Below, piece after piece: positions 54,290-62,062 of a stretch of DNA of 64,000 bases; the first letter of the stretch is position 1, and every line of letters begins with the position of its first letter. The notes under the pieces are model-generated. The model was given only the letters and a program-made list of their open reading frames with translations. It had not been told where the DNA came from and made no database searches. The stretch comes from Caulobacter radicis (GTDB lineage Bacteria; Pseudomonadota; Alphaproteobacteria; Caulobacterales; Caulobacteraceae). The stretch spans positions 124,001-188,000 of the forward strand of contig NZ_QDKO01000015.1 in the NCBI RefSeq assembly GCF_003094615.1, in the 5' to 3' direction. Made by a program: the position numbers and the translations under genes.

Positions 54290-55669
54290 TCACAGCTTGT
54301 ATTCGAGGGAGAACCAGGCCTTGGTCCGCGAGGCTGGCGGGGCCAGGGTCCCGGCCGGCACGGTCGTCTCGCGCTGGAAGTCGGCGTACTTCAGCAAGAG
54401 GGAGAGCTTGGGCGTGATCGCCGCGGTCAGCTGGACCTCCCACTCGTGGCCGAGGTCGGCGCCGGTGCGCTGGTCGTCGAAGTCGTGGTAGCGGACCAGC
54501 AGGTCACTGTTGAAGAAGTAGGTCTTCTTGAAGCGCGGCTTGACGTTGAGGCCGAGGTTCAGGTCCTTCAGGCCGTCGGCGAAGCTCTTGTTGCCGCCCG
54601 GCGAGACCCACGAGTCCGACCAGCCGTTGAAGGCGTGGACCGTGCCCAGCGGCGTGGTGAAGCCCCGCGTTCCATCGCCTTCCAGCTGCTCGTAGGCCAG
54701 GCGGGCGGTGTAGATGTCGAAGGTCCCCGCCACCTCGCCGGCCCAGTAATCGAGGTCGTAGCTGGGCGTATTGCCGTGCCAGTCGCTCTGGCGGGCGAAG
54801 GTCGCGCCGTAAGCCACCTGGTAGAGGCCAAGCCAGGTCTTGCCCGAGGCCTTGGCGCCCTTGGTGATCGACGAGTTGATCGGCGAGTTGCCGAAATCCA
54901 GCGCGTAGACGAAGCCTTGCAGGCGCAGCGCCTCGGCCGGCGACCAGGTGACGTTCAGCAGGTGGCTGTCGCTGTCCCAGTCGCGCAGTTCGCCCAGGAT
55001 CCGGTTGACGTGGGTGAGGTAGGCGTAGGTCCCCTTCACCCGCCCCGCCGCGAAGTCGGCGCGGACGCCGTCGAAGGTCTGCTCGTCCTGACGCCAGGCC
55101 ACGCCCCCGACGAAGCGCTGGTCGTCGAGCACGATACGCTGGCGGCCGGCCGTGACCTGCAGCGCGGCGTCCGGCGTCCAGGTCACCTGGGCGCGGTTGA
55201 CCTCGGTGACGTCGGGATCGTTGACGATCGGATAGCGGGCCTTGTCGGCGCCGTTCAGCGGCGGCGTGGTCGCCCCGGGCACGTTGACGGCGTAATGCTC
55301 GGGACCGATCTGGCGGACGTCCTCGAACTCGATCAGGCCCTTTAGGCCGTGGAAGTCGCCGGTCTCCCAGCCGAGCCGGGTGCGCACCGTGTAGGCGTTG
55401 GCCCGCTCGCGCAGATTGGCCTGGTCGACGGTCTCGTAGCGCGCCCTCATCTCGAAGATCGGCTTGCCGGCCAGCATCTGGTCGCTGAACGTCGGCGGCG
55501 GCGTGGGCGGCGGCGGTTCGGCCGCCTCGGCGACGGCTTCCACTTCAGCGACCGGCGGCTCGGCGGCCGGCGGCGCGGTTTGCGTTGTCGTCTGGGCGTG
55601 CGTTCCCGATGCCCACAGCAGCGCCGCGAGCCCGGCGCCGAGCGTCAGCCCGGCCCTCGTCGTCTTCAT
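54290..55669 (-). CDS. Alginate-export-family outer-membrane porin
   Basis: A 459-residue beta-barrel protein. A signal peptide (WASGTHAQ) and a Pro/Glu/Ala-rich N-terminal segment precede the barrel: IFEMRARYETVDQANL, YTVRTRLGWETGDFHGLKGLIEFEDV, VTAGRQRIVLDDQRFVGGVAWRQDEQTFDG. The barrel ends in WFSLEYKL. It opens the nrt-type operon; an intrinsic terminator lies 19-42 bp before its ATG. It shares clear similarity over its whole length with the gene at 55968. Likely role: passage of the anion taken up by the ABC system. Confidence 0.9.
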   Translation of the reverse strand: MKTTRAGLTLGAGLAALLWASGTHAQTTTQTAPPAAEPPVAEVEAVAEAAEPPPPTPPPTFSDQMLAGKPIFEMRARYETVDQANLRERANAYTVRTRLGWETGDFHGLKGLIEFEDVRQIGPEHYAVNVPGATTPPLNGADKARYPIVNDPDVTEVNRAQVTWTPDAALQVTAGRQRIVLDDQRFVGGVAWRQDEQTFDGVRADFAAGRVKGTYAYLTHVNRILGELRDWDSDSHLLNVTWSPAEALRLQGFVYALDFGNSPINSSITKGAKASGKTWLGLYQVAYGATFARQSDWHGNTPSYDLDYWAGEVAGTFDIYTARLAYEQLEGDGTRGFTTPLGTVHAFNGWSDSWVSPGGNKSFADGLKDLNLGLNVKPRFKKTYFFNSDLLVRYHDFDDQRTGADLGHEWEVQLTAAITPKLSLLLKYADFQRETTVPAGTLAPPASRTKAWFSLEYKL

Positions 55670-55687
55670 GCCTCTTCCCCTCAGGCC

Positions 55688-55711
55688 AAAAAAAAACGCC
55701 CGGCGAGGGCG
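55688..55711 (-). terminator. Intrinsic terminator in the leader of the porin/nrt-type operon
   Basis: Read on the minus strand, CGCCC-TCGCC-GGGCG is followed by nine T and ends 19 bp before the porin ATG. Two further hairpins lie just upstream: GGGCC/GGCCC (55769-55782) and CGCCGAC/GTCGGCG with a six-base loop (55746-55765). It is either the end of the upstream porin transcript or an attenuator for the operon. Confidence 0.75.
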
Positions 55712-55967
55712 TGAGCCCCCTCCGGACGTCGTTGTCCAAAACAGTCGCCGACCCCGTCGTCGGCGTCAGGGCCTTGCGGCCCGTCGCGGAACGTCGTTGC
55801 CCCGCGTGTCGTCAACAGGGACGCATCGACCGCCGGGGGACGGCAATCGACAAACCGTCGTTATCGATCCTTTCGCATGTGCGGCGCCCGTTTTTGCGCA
55901 GCAGCACGGCGCCCAAAGCTTGGGCGGCGCCCGCAAACCGGGCGCCATCCTCCCCTCACGGAGAAGT

Positions 55968-57251
55968 TCAGAGCTTGTACTCGAGGGTGAACCACACCTT
56001 CTTGCGCGAGGCGGGCGGCGCCAGGGTACCGGTCGGCACGCTCGTCACCCGATCGAATCCCGCGTACTTCAGCTGGGCCGACAGCTTCGGCGCGATGGTC
56101 GCCGTCAGTTGCGCGTTCCATTCGTGACCAAGATCGGCGCCCGTGCGATCGTCGTCGAAGTCGTGATAGCGGACCAGCAGCTCGGGGCTCGAGAAGTTGC
56201 GCGCCTTGATCTTCGGCTTCAGCGTGACGGTGAAGTTCAGGTCGTCGAGGCCGGTGGCGAAGCTCTTGTTGCCTCCCAGCGACGAAAAGGCGTCGGCCCA
56301 GCCGTAGAAACCGTGGGCCGCGCCCAGCGGCGCCCCGAAGCCCCGCGCGCCGTCGCCTTCCAGCATGTGGTAGCCCAGCTGGGCCGTGTAGATCCCACGC
56401 GTGGCCGCGATCTCGCCGCCCAGATAGTCGAGTTCGTAGTCGGCGGTGGCGCGGTGATAGTCGCTCTGGCGGGCGAAGCCGCCCGAATAGTTCAGGGTAT
56501 AGGCGCCGGCCTTGGCCTTGCCGACGGCGCGCACGCCCTTGGTGATCGAGGTGTTGAGCGGCGAATCCGAGAAGTCGAGGGCGTAGACGAAGCCCGTAGC
56601 CTTGAGCGCCTCGGAGAAGGTCCAGCTGGCGTTGACGAAATGGCTGTCGCTGTCCCAGTCGCGCCGCTCGCCCAGGGCCCGGTTGACGCGGGTGACGTAG
56701 ACGTAGGTTCCCTTGAACCGGCTCAGCGACAGGTCGGCGCGCAGGCCGTCATAGGTCTGCTCGTCCTGGCGCCAGGCGGCGGCGGCGACGAAGCGCTGAT
56801 CGTCGAACTGGATCTTCTGGCGGCCGGCCGTCAGTTGCAGCGCCTTGGACGGCGTCCATTGCAGCTGGGCGCGGTTCACCTCGGTGACGTTGGGATCGTT
56901 GATGGCCGGAAAGCGGGCCTTGTCGGCGCCGTTCAGGGGCGTGGAGACGCCCGGGGCGGTGATAGCGAAGTGTTCGGGGCCGACGCGGCGGACGTCGTCG
57001 AACTCGATCAGGGCCTTCACGTCATGCCAGGCGCCGGTTTCCCAGCCAAAGCGCGTACGCACCGTCGTGCCCTCGGCGTTGTTGCGCAAGGTGGCGGTCT
57101 TGGTCTGCTCGTAGCGCTCGAAACGGGCGCGGATCTCCAGGAGCGGCTTGCCGGCCTTCACCGCATCCAGCAGCGAAGCATCCTCGGCGCTCGCGCCGTT
57201 AGCCCAGGCCAGGGCCACGAGGCCCGCACACACAACATGAAGTCTGTTCAT
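55968..57251 (-). CDS. Alginate-export-family outer-membrane porin, paralogue
   Basis: A 427-residue protein with a signal peptide (LVALAWANGASA-ED) and the same barrel as the gene at 54290: LLEIRARFERYEQTKTATL, TTVRTRFGWETGAWHDVKAL, TAGRQKIQFDDQRFVAAAAW, RQDEQTYDGLRADL, ending WFTLEYKL. It lacks the Pro-rich N-terminal segment. The start is ATG 57251; an upstream ATG in frame has no site. It stands 298 bp upstream of the paralogue with an intervening leader, so it may be separately transcribed. Confidence 0.88.
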   Translation of the reverse strand: MNRLHVVCAGLVALAWANGASAEDASLLDAVKAGKPLLEIRARFERYEQTKTATLRNNAEGTTVRTRFGWETGAWHDVKALIEFDDVRRVGPEHFAITAPGVSTPLNGADKARFPAINDPNVTEVNRAQLQWTPSKALQLTAGRQKIQFDDQRFVAAAAWRQDEQTYDGLRADLSLSRFKGTYVYVTRVNRALGERRDWDSDSHFVNASWTFSEALKATGFVYALDFSDSPLNTSITKGVRAVGKAKAGAYTLNYSGGFARQSDYHRATADYELDYLGGEIAATRGIYTAQLGYHMLEGDGARGFGAPLGAAHGFYGWADAFSSLGGNKSFATGLDDLNFTVTLKPKIKARNFSSPELLVRYHDFDDDRTGADLGHEWNAQLTATIAPKLSAQLKYAGFDRVTSVPTGTLAPPASRKKVWFTLEYKL

Positions 57252-57395
57252 GCGGCGGGCTGTAGGGTCCAAGGGTTAACCCGCTACCACCGTCGCGCCA
57301 TCGAACGGCGTTGTATTTGCGCCGGCCGGCTAAGCTTCTGGCTACGCGGGGAAATTCGGCGGGTGCGACCGTTTGTCACCCGCCCGCGCCCACCG

Positions 57396-58034
57396 CTACC
57401 TCTCGGCGATCAGACCGTGCATCACCCCGTCCAGCGTGACCTGCATCAGCTCCTCGGCCGGCGCCCAGCTGCGGCTGGGCTTGGTGATGACCAGCGAGAC
57501 GATGCCGTGGCAGGCCGCCCACAGCACCTGGGCGGCGCTCTCGGCGGTGCCGGTCTTCAACCTGCCAGCGGCGGCGATCTCGCGGATCGGGCCGCTGAAC
57601 TCGTCGAAGCAGCGGTCGCCGAGATCCGACACCGCCTGCTGCTTCTCCACCGAGATCGCCTCGTTCGAGCCGCAGAACACCAGCTGGTAGGTGTTGGGAT
57701 TGTCGAAAGCGAAGCGCATGTAGGCGTCGAGCATGCGCCGCACCTTCTCGACCGCGTCGATCGGCTCCTGCGACAGGGCGACGTTGATCGAGAGCAGCTT
57801 CTCGATGGCCTCCTTGCCGATCTCCAGCAGAATCTGGTCCTTGTCGCGGAAGTGCATGTAGAGCGCGGTCGAGGACACGCCCACGGCGTCGGCGATCTTG
57901 CGGATCGTCGCGCCGGCGTAGCCCTCGGCGATGAAAATCTTCTCGGCGGCGGCCAGGATCTCGCCCCGGCGCATGTGGCCGTCGCCCTTGGGCTTGCGGG
58001 CGGACCTGGGCGGCTTCTTCAACGCGACGGTCAC
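57396..58034 (-). CDS. TetR/AcrR-family transcriptional regulator
   Basis: A 212-residue repressor-type protein. The N-terminal DNA-binding domain reads RRGEILAAAEKIFIAEGYAG, ATIRKIADAVGVSSTALYMHFRDKDQILLE; the C-terminal ligand domain is helical and of the TetR_C_33-like type (DAYMRFAFDNPNTYQLVF). The start is GTG 58034 behind GGGAGGAAG; the frame is open further up but without a better site. It is divergent from the glycosyltransferase gene, which it may control. The ligand is unknown. Confidence 0.88.
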   Translation of the reverse strand: MTVALKKPPRSARKPKGDGHMRRGEILAAAEKIFIAEGYAGATIRKIADAVGVSSTALYMHFRDKDQILLEIGKEAIEKLLSINVALSQEPIDAVEKVRRMLDAYMRFAFDNPNTYQLVFCGSNEAISVEKQQAVSDLGDRCFDEFSGPIREIAAAGRLKTGTAESAAQVLWAACHGIVSLVITKPSRSWAPAEELMQVTLDGVMHGLIAER

Positions 58035-58199
58035 GATACGGTACTTCCTCCCTCTTCCCCGACCTGACACTAAACGGGAATCACCCAGACCCGACAAGCG
58101 GAACACCGTTTTACGTAGAACGCGCATTTTTCCATTTGACACTTTATAGTTGAGTTAATCGAGTCGCTCTCGCCGATAAGGCCAAGCTGAGGGGGCGAC

Positions 58200-59612
58200 A
58201 TGGCGCGCGAGGAACGACGGCTGCACGTCGATGGGCTGGACCATGCCGTCCTGCTCGATCCGCCGCTCGTCGCACCGCTTCCGATGGCCGACGGCGCGCA
58301 CAGGCGGCTGGACGCGGCCCAGACCGTCACGCTGGCGGCGGCCGGCCTTGGGTTGGGAGTCGCGATGGCGTCCGCGCCCGGCCCGACGCTCGAAGTCCTG
58401 CAGTGGACGGGCCTTGTGCTCTTCGCGCTGCTGGCGACGCTGCGGCTGGTCGCGGCTCTCACGCCTCGCCGCGCGGTCGCGGCCCCGCCCCTCCCCGATC
58501 ACGCCCTGCCCGCCTACACGGTGCTGGCGCCGCTCTACAAGGAAGCCTCAGTCGCCGCCGAGCTGGTCGCCAGCCTCGACCGCCTGGACTATCCGCGCGA
58601 CCGCCTGCAGGCCCTGATCGTGCTGGAGGCCGACGACGTCGAGACCATCGCGGCTTTTCACGCCCTCGACCTGCCCGCCTTCATCCAGGTGCTGATCGTG
58701 CCGCCAGGCGGGCCCAAGACCAAACCCAGGGCCTGCAATCACGCCCTGGAGCGGGCCCGCGGCGAGATCCTGGTCATCTACGACGCCGAGGACGCGCCCG
58801 ATCCGGGCCAATTGCGCGAGGCCGCCGCCCGCTTCGCCGCCGGGCCGACGGCCCAGGCCTGCCTGCAGGCGCCGCTGAGGATCGAGATCCCCGCCATCTC
58901 GGGCCTGCTGCCCCGCCAGTTCCAGCAGGAGTACGCCGCCCACTTCGAGGTGTTGCTGCCGGCCCTGGCCCGCTGGCGACTGGCCTTCCCACTGGGCGGC
59001 ACCAGCAATCACTTCAAGACCGCGCCCCTGCGCGCCATTGGCGGGTGGGACGCCTTCAACGTGACCGAGGACGCCGACGTCGGCTTTCGGCTGGCGGCGG
59101 CCGGCTACGGGCTCGACGTCATCGACCGGCCGACGCTGGAGACCGCCCCGACCACCTGGAAGGCCTGGCGGCCGCAACGGGCGCGCTGGATCAAGGGGCA
59201 CCTGGCGACCCTGCTTGTGCACCTGCGCGGTCCCGCCGCCCGGCGGCCGCGCGTGGCCCTGGCGCTGTTCCTGACCTTCTTCCTGTCGCTCGTCTCCACG
59301 CACCTGCATGCGCCGATCTTCGCCGGCGTCGTCCTGATGATCCTGCTGGACCTGGCGGTGGATGGACAGGCCGTGATCGACGGGCCGGGCCTGGTTCTTT
59401 TCGGCTACGCGTGGATGGGGTCGGCCATCGCCGCCGTGGTCGGAAGACGGCGCGCGGGCGGGTCGGCCAAGCCGCTGGACCTGCTGGGCCTGCCGCTGAT
59501 CTGGCTGTTGCAGGGATGGGCCGGATGCCATGCGCTGTGGCAGTTCGTGCGCCGCCCGCACCACTGGGACAAGACCCCGCATGCGCCTCGGGCTGGACGA
59601 CGCTTGGCCTGA
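58200..59612 (+). CDS. Glycosyltransferase family 2, membrane-bound
   Basis: A 470-residue inner-membrane transferase. Two membrane segments (about residues 42-58 and 66-86) precede the GT-A domain: YTVLAPLYKEASVAAELVAS, D144-D145-like ALIVLEADDVET, the DxD region IYDAEDAP (D195), VTEDADVGFRL and the QRARWIKG block (Q-x-x-R-W type). Four further hydrophobic segments follow. The pattern is that of processive-type synthases such as cellulose or hyaluronan synthase, but no BcsB-like partner is present. GAGGGGG precedes the ATG. The glycan is unknown. Confidence 0.88.
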   Translation: MAREERRLHVDGLDHAVLLDPPLVAPLPMADGAHRRLDAAQTVTLAAAGLGLGVAMASAPGPTLEVLQWTGLVLFALLATLRLVAALTPRRAVAAPPLPDHALPAYTVLAPLYKEASVAAELVASLDRLDYPRDRLQALIVLEADDVETIAAFHALDLPAFIQVLIVPPGGPKTKPRACNHALERARGEILVIYDAEDAPDPGQLREAAARFAAGPTAQACLQAPLRIEIPAISGLLPRQFQQEYAAHFEVLLPALARWRLAFPLGGTSNHFKTAPLRAIGGWDAFNVTEDADVGFRLAAAGYGLDVIDRPTLETAPTTWKAWRPQRARWIKGHLATLLVHLRGPAARRPRVALALFLTFFLSLVSTHLHAPIFAGVVLMILLDLAVDGQAVIDGPGLVLFGYAWMGSAIAAVVGRRRAGGSAKPLDLLGLPLIWLLQGWAGCHALWQFVRRPHHWDKTPHAPRAGRRLA

Positions 59613-59629
59613 GCGCGTATGGCGAGGCC

Positions 59630-60541
59630 ATGCACCCGACCATCGCCGCCTCTCCCCTCGTCATGCGCACCACCGGCTGGGCCGACTACGCCCTGCTCGA
59701 CAGCGGGCGCGGCAAGAAGCTTGAGCGCTACGGCCGCTACACCGTCGTCCGCCCCGAGCCGCAATGCTTCTGGGAGCCTCGCCTGCCGGCCAGCGCCTGG
59801 GACGAGGCCGACGCCGTGTTCGACCCGTCCGACGAGGACGAGGCCGGCCGCTGGCGCTTCCGCGGCAAGCCGATCGAGAAGTTCGACCTGGCCTGGGGCG
59901 AGGCGAAGTTCCACGGCCAGTTCACGCCGTTCCGCCACCTTGCGTTCTTCCCCGAGCAGGCCGCCAACTGGGCCTGGCAGGACGAGCGCGTGCGCGCCTT
60001 CGCCAAGGCACGCGGCCACCAGCCCAAGATCCTGAACCTGTTCGGCTACACGGGCGTCGCCAGCCTGGTCTGCGCCGCCGCCGGGGCCCACGTCACCCAC
60101 GTCGACGCTTCCAAGAAGTCGGTCGGTTTCGCGCGCGAGAACGCCGCCTTCGCCGGCCTGGCCGACAAGCCGATCCGCTGGATCGTCGAGGACGCCCGCC
60201 GCTTCGTCGCCCGCGAAGTGCGGCGCGGCAACGTCTATGACGGCATCATCCTGGACCCGCCCAAGTTCGGCCGCGGCCCCGACGGCGAGGTCTGGCGCCT
60301 GTTCGAGGACCTGCCGGCCCTGGCCGCCGACTGCGCGGCGCTGCTGGCCGAAGACGCCGACTTCCTGCTGATGAACGCCTATGCGGCCCGCGTCTCGGGC
60401 GCGGCCATGTCGGGCCTGCTGGCCCAGGCGCTGGACGGACGCGCCGGCGTCATCGACTGGGGCGAACTGTCCCTCGTGGAAGACAAGGGCGACCGCCAGA
60501 TCGGCCTGTCGTTCTTCGCCCGCTGGTCGTCGGAGGCCTGA
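59630..60541 (+). CDS. Class I SAM-dependent rRNA methyltransferase (RlmI-like)
   Basis: A 303-residue cytoplasmic methyltransferase. The SAM-binding motif is ILNLFGYTGVASLVCAAAGAHVTHVDASKKS; the catalytic block DGIILDPPKFGRGPDGEVW is the DPPxF signature of RlmI/RlmK-type 23S rRNA cytosine methyltransferases, with ADFLLMNAYAAR downstream. The usual N-terminal PUA domain is absent, so the protein is shorter than RlmI. It starts 17 bp after the glycosyltransferase and is followed 7 bp later by a SpoU-type enzyme. Confidence 0.88.
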   Translation: MHPTIAASPLVMRTTGWADYALLDSGRGKKLERYGRYTVVRPEPQCFWEPRLPASAWDEADAVFDPSDEDEAGRWRFRGKPIEKFDLAWGEAKFHGQFTPFRHLAFFPEQAANWAWQDERVRAFAKARGHQPKILNLFGYTGVASLVCAAAGAHVTHVDASKKSVGFARENAAFAGLADKPIRWIVEDARRFVAREVRRGNVYDGIILDPPKFGRGPDGEVWRLFEDLPALAADCAALLAEDADFLLMNAYAARVSGAAMSGLLAQALDGRAGVIDWGELSLVEDKGDRQIGLSFFARWSSEA

Positions 60542-60548
60542 GACAGAC

Positions 60549-61340
60549 ATGAGCGTCAAGACCGTCACCTCCCTGACCAACGCCACGGTGAAAGCCGTCC
60601 GCGCCCTGCACATGCGCAAGGAGCGCGAGGACAGCGGCCTGTTCCTGGCCGAGGGCCTGAAGATCGTCATCGAGGCGATCGACTGCGGCCACGCGCCCAA
60701 GATCCTGATGTACGGCCCCGACGCGGCCGACCATCCAATGCTGCAGAAGGCCGCCAAGGCCTGCGCCGCGGCCGGCGGCGAGGTCATCGAGGTCAATCGC
60801 GAGATCCTGGAAAAGGTCTCGCGCCGCGACAATCCCCAAGCCGTGGTCGGCGTGTTCCGCCAGGTCTACACGCCGCTGTCGGCCATCGTGCCGCAAAGCG
60901 CCGACTGCTGGGTGGCTCTCCAAGCCGTTCGCGATCCGGGCAACCTGGGCACCATCATCCGCACGGCCGACGCGGCCGGCGCCGGCGGGGTGATCCTGGT
61001 CGGCGACTGCGTGGATCCCTATTCGGTGGAAGGCGTGCGCGCGACCATGGGCTCGGTCTTCGCCGTGAAGATCGCCAAGGCCAGCGTGCAGGAGTTCCTG
61101 GCCTGGCGCGAGGAATGGCCCGGCAGCGTGGTCGGCACCCTGCTGACCGCCACCGTCGACCACAAGAGCGCCGACTACGTGAAGCCGTCGCTGATCCTGA
61201 TGGGCAACGAGCAGCAGGGCCTGCCGCCCGAACTGGCCGCCGCCTGCGACGTCAACGTCAAGATCCCCATGCGCGGCCGCGCCGACAGCCTGAACCTGTC
61301 GGTGGCCACGGGGATCATGATCTACACGGTGACGGGCTAG
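60549..61340 (+). CDS. TrmH/SpoU-family RNA 2'-O-methyltransferase
   Basis: A 263-residue SPOUT methyltransferase. An N-terminal L30e-like substrate domain (NATVKAVRALHMRKEREDSG ... FLAEGLKIVIEAI) is followed by the knotted catalytic domain with the three motifs: VRDPGNLGTIIRTADAAGA, ILMGNEQQGLPPELAAACD and IPMRGRADSLNLSVATGI. It methylates a ribose in rRNA or tRNA; the site cannot be read. It forms a pair with the RlmI-like gene 7 bp upstream. A palindromic repeat begins at its stop codon. Confidence 0.92.
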   Translation: MSVKTVTSLTNATVKAVRALHMRKEREDSGLFLAEGLKIVIEAIDCGHAPKILMYGPDAADHPMLQKAAKACAAAGGEVIEVNREILEKVSRRDNPQAVVGVFRQVYTPLSAIVPQSADCWVALQAVRDPGNLGTIIRTADAAGAGGVILVGDCVDPYSVEGVRATMGSVFAVKIAKASVQEFLAWREEWPGSVVGTLLTATVDHKSADYVKPSLILMGNEQQGLPPELAAACDVNVKIPMRGRADSLNLSVATGIMIYTVTG

Positions 61341-61467
61341 GAAACCTCCCCCTCTGGGGGAGGCGGCCGAAGGCCGGTGGGGGGGGACGTTTTCCGCTTT
61401 CGAGGCGTTGCTCGTCCTCCCCCCTCCGATCGCCGCGCGATCTCCTCCCCCACGGGGGAGGTTCCTC
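61341..61467. repeat. Palindromic intergenic repeat, cctccccc family, copy 6
   Basis: Left hairpin CCTCCCCCTCTGGGGGAGG followed by CGGCCGAAGGCCGG, right hairpin CTCCCCCACGGGGGAGG. It starts at the base after the SpoU-type stop codon. The remaining 254 bp to clpS hold no convincing gene, only the terminator listed next and a short GGCGGG/CCCGCC stem at 61685-61706. Confidence 0.85.
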
Positions 61468-61636
61468 CAGGTGCGGCCACGTCCGCGCATCATGCGCCTG
61501 CGCCCTCCCCCTTGCGCGACAACGCGCCGCACACCATTTCGCAGCCTCGCCGCGGGAACGCACAGGCCACCTTCGCCGCTCTCCCAAACGTGAAGCCGAT
61601 TTCGATGGCGCCCCTGTGCTAAAGCGGCGCAGTCGG

Positions 61637-61666
61637 GCGGCGGCCTCTTCCAAAGCCGCCGCTTTT
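61637..61666 (+). terminator. Terminator-like hairpin upstream of clpS
   Basis: GCGGCGGC (61637-61644) pairs with GCCGCCGC (61655-61662) around a 10-base loop and is followed by TTTT. It lies about 300 bp after the last stop codon and 56 bp before clpS, so it closes either a read-through transcript or an unannotated short RNA. Confidence 0.6.
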
Positions 61667-61721
61667 CCATATCTAATTCATGAAGGCGGGTGATTTGCTT
61701 CCCGCCGGGAGAAAGCGGTCG

Positions 61722-62051
61722 ATGGCCGAGCGAAAGCAAGGCGGACAGAATAACGGCGCGGGCTCTTCGGTCGTCACGGAAGTGAAACCGAAGACGCAGA
61801 AGCCCTCGCTTTATCGCGTACTGATCCTGAACGACGACTACACCCCCATGGAGTTCGTCGTTTACGTGCTCGAACGGTTCTTCAACAAGTCGCGCGAAGA
61901 CGCGACACGGATCATGTTGCACGTTCACCAGAACGGCGTCGGGGTCTGCGGCGTATTCACTTACGAAGTCGCAGAGACCAAGGTCGCTCAAGTGATCGAC
62001 TCAGCCCGCAGACATCAGCACCCGCTGCAGTGCACCATGGAAAAGGATTGA
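61722..62051 (+). CDS. clpS: ATP-dependent Clp protease adaptor ClpS
   Basis: A 109-residue adaptor that recognises N-degron residues and hands substrates to ClpAP. The core reads [27 protein letters not shown] with the NDDYT-M residues lining the N-degron pocket, then [24 protein letters not shown] with the conserved His of the pocket, and [10 protein letters not shown]. The start ATG 61722 gives the usual disordered N-terminal arm needed for delivery; ATG 61680 would add 14 residues. It is 11 bp upstream of clpA. Confidence 0.96.
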   Translation: MAERKQGGQNNGAGSSVVTEVKPKTQKPSLYRVLILNDDYTPMEFVVYVLERFFNKSREDATRIMLHVHQNGVGVCGVFTYEVAETKVAQVIDSARRHQHPLQCTMEKD

Positions 62052-62062
62052 GGAGCCTCCCC

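Noticed and set aside
55688..55711. Sigma-54 promoter for the nrt-type operon
   Set aside because: I looked for GG-N10-GC elements in the leader; the only candidates near 55915 do not match the TGGCAC/TTGC consensus well.
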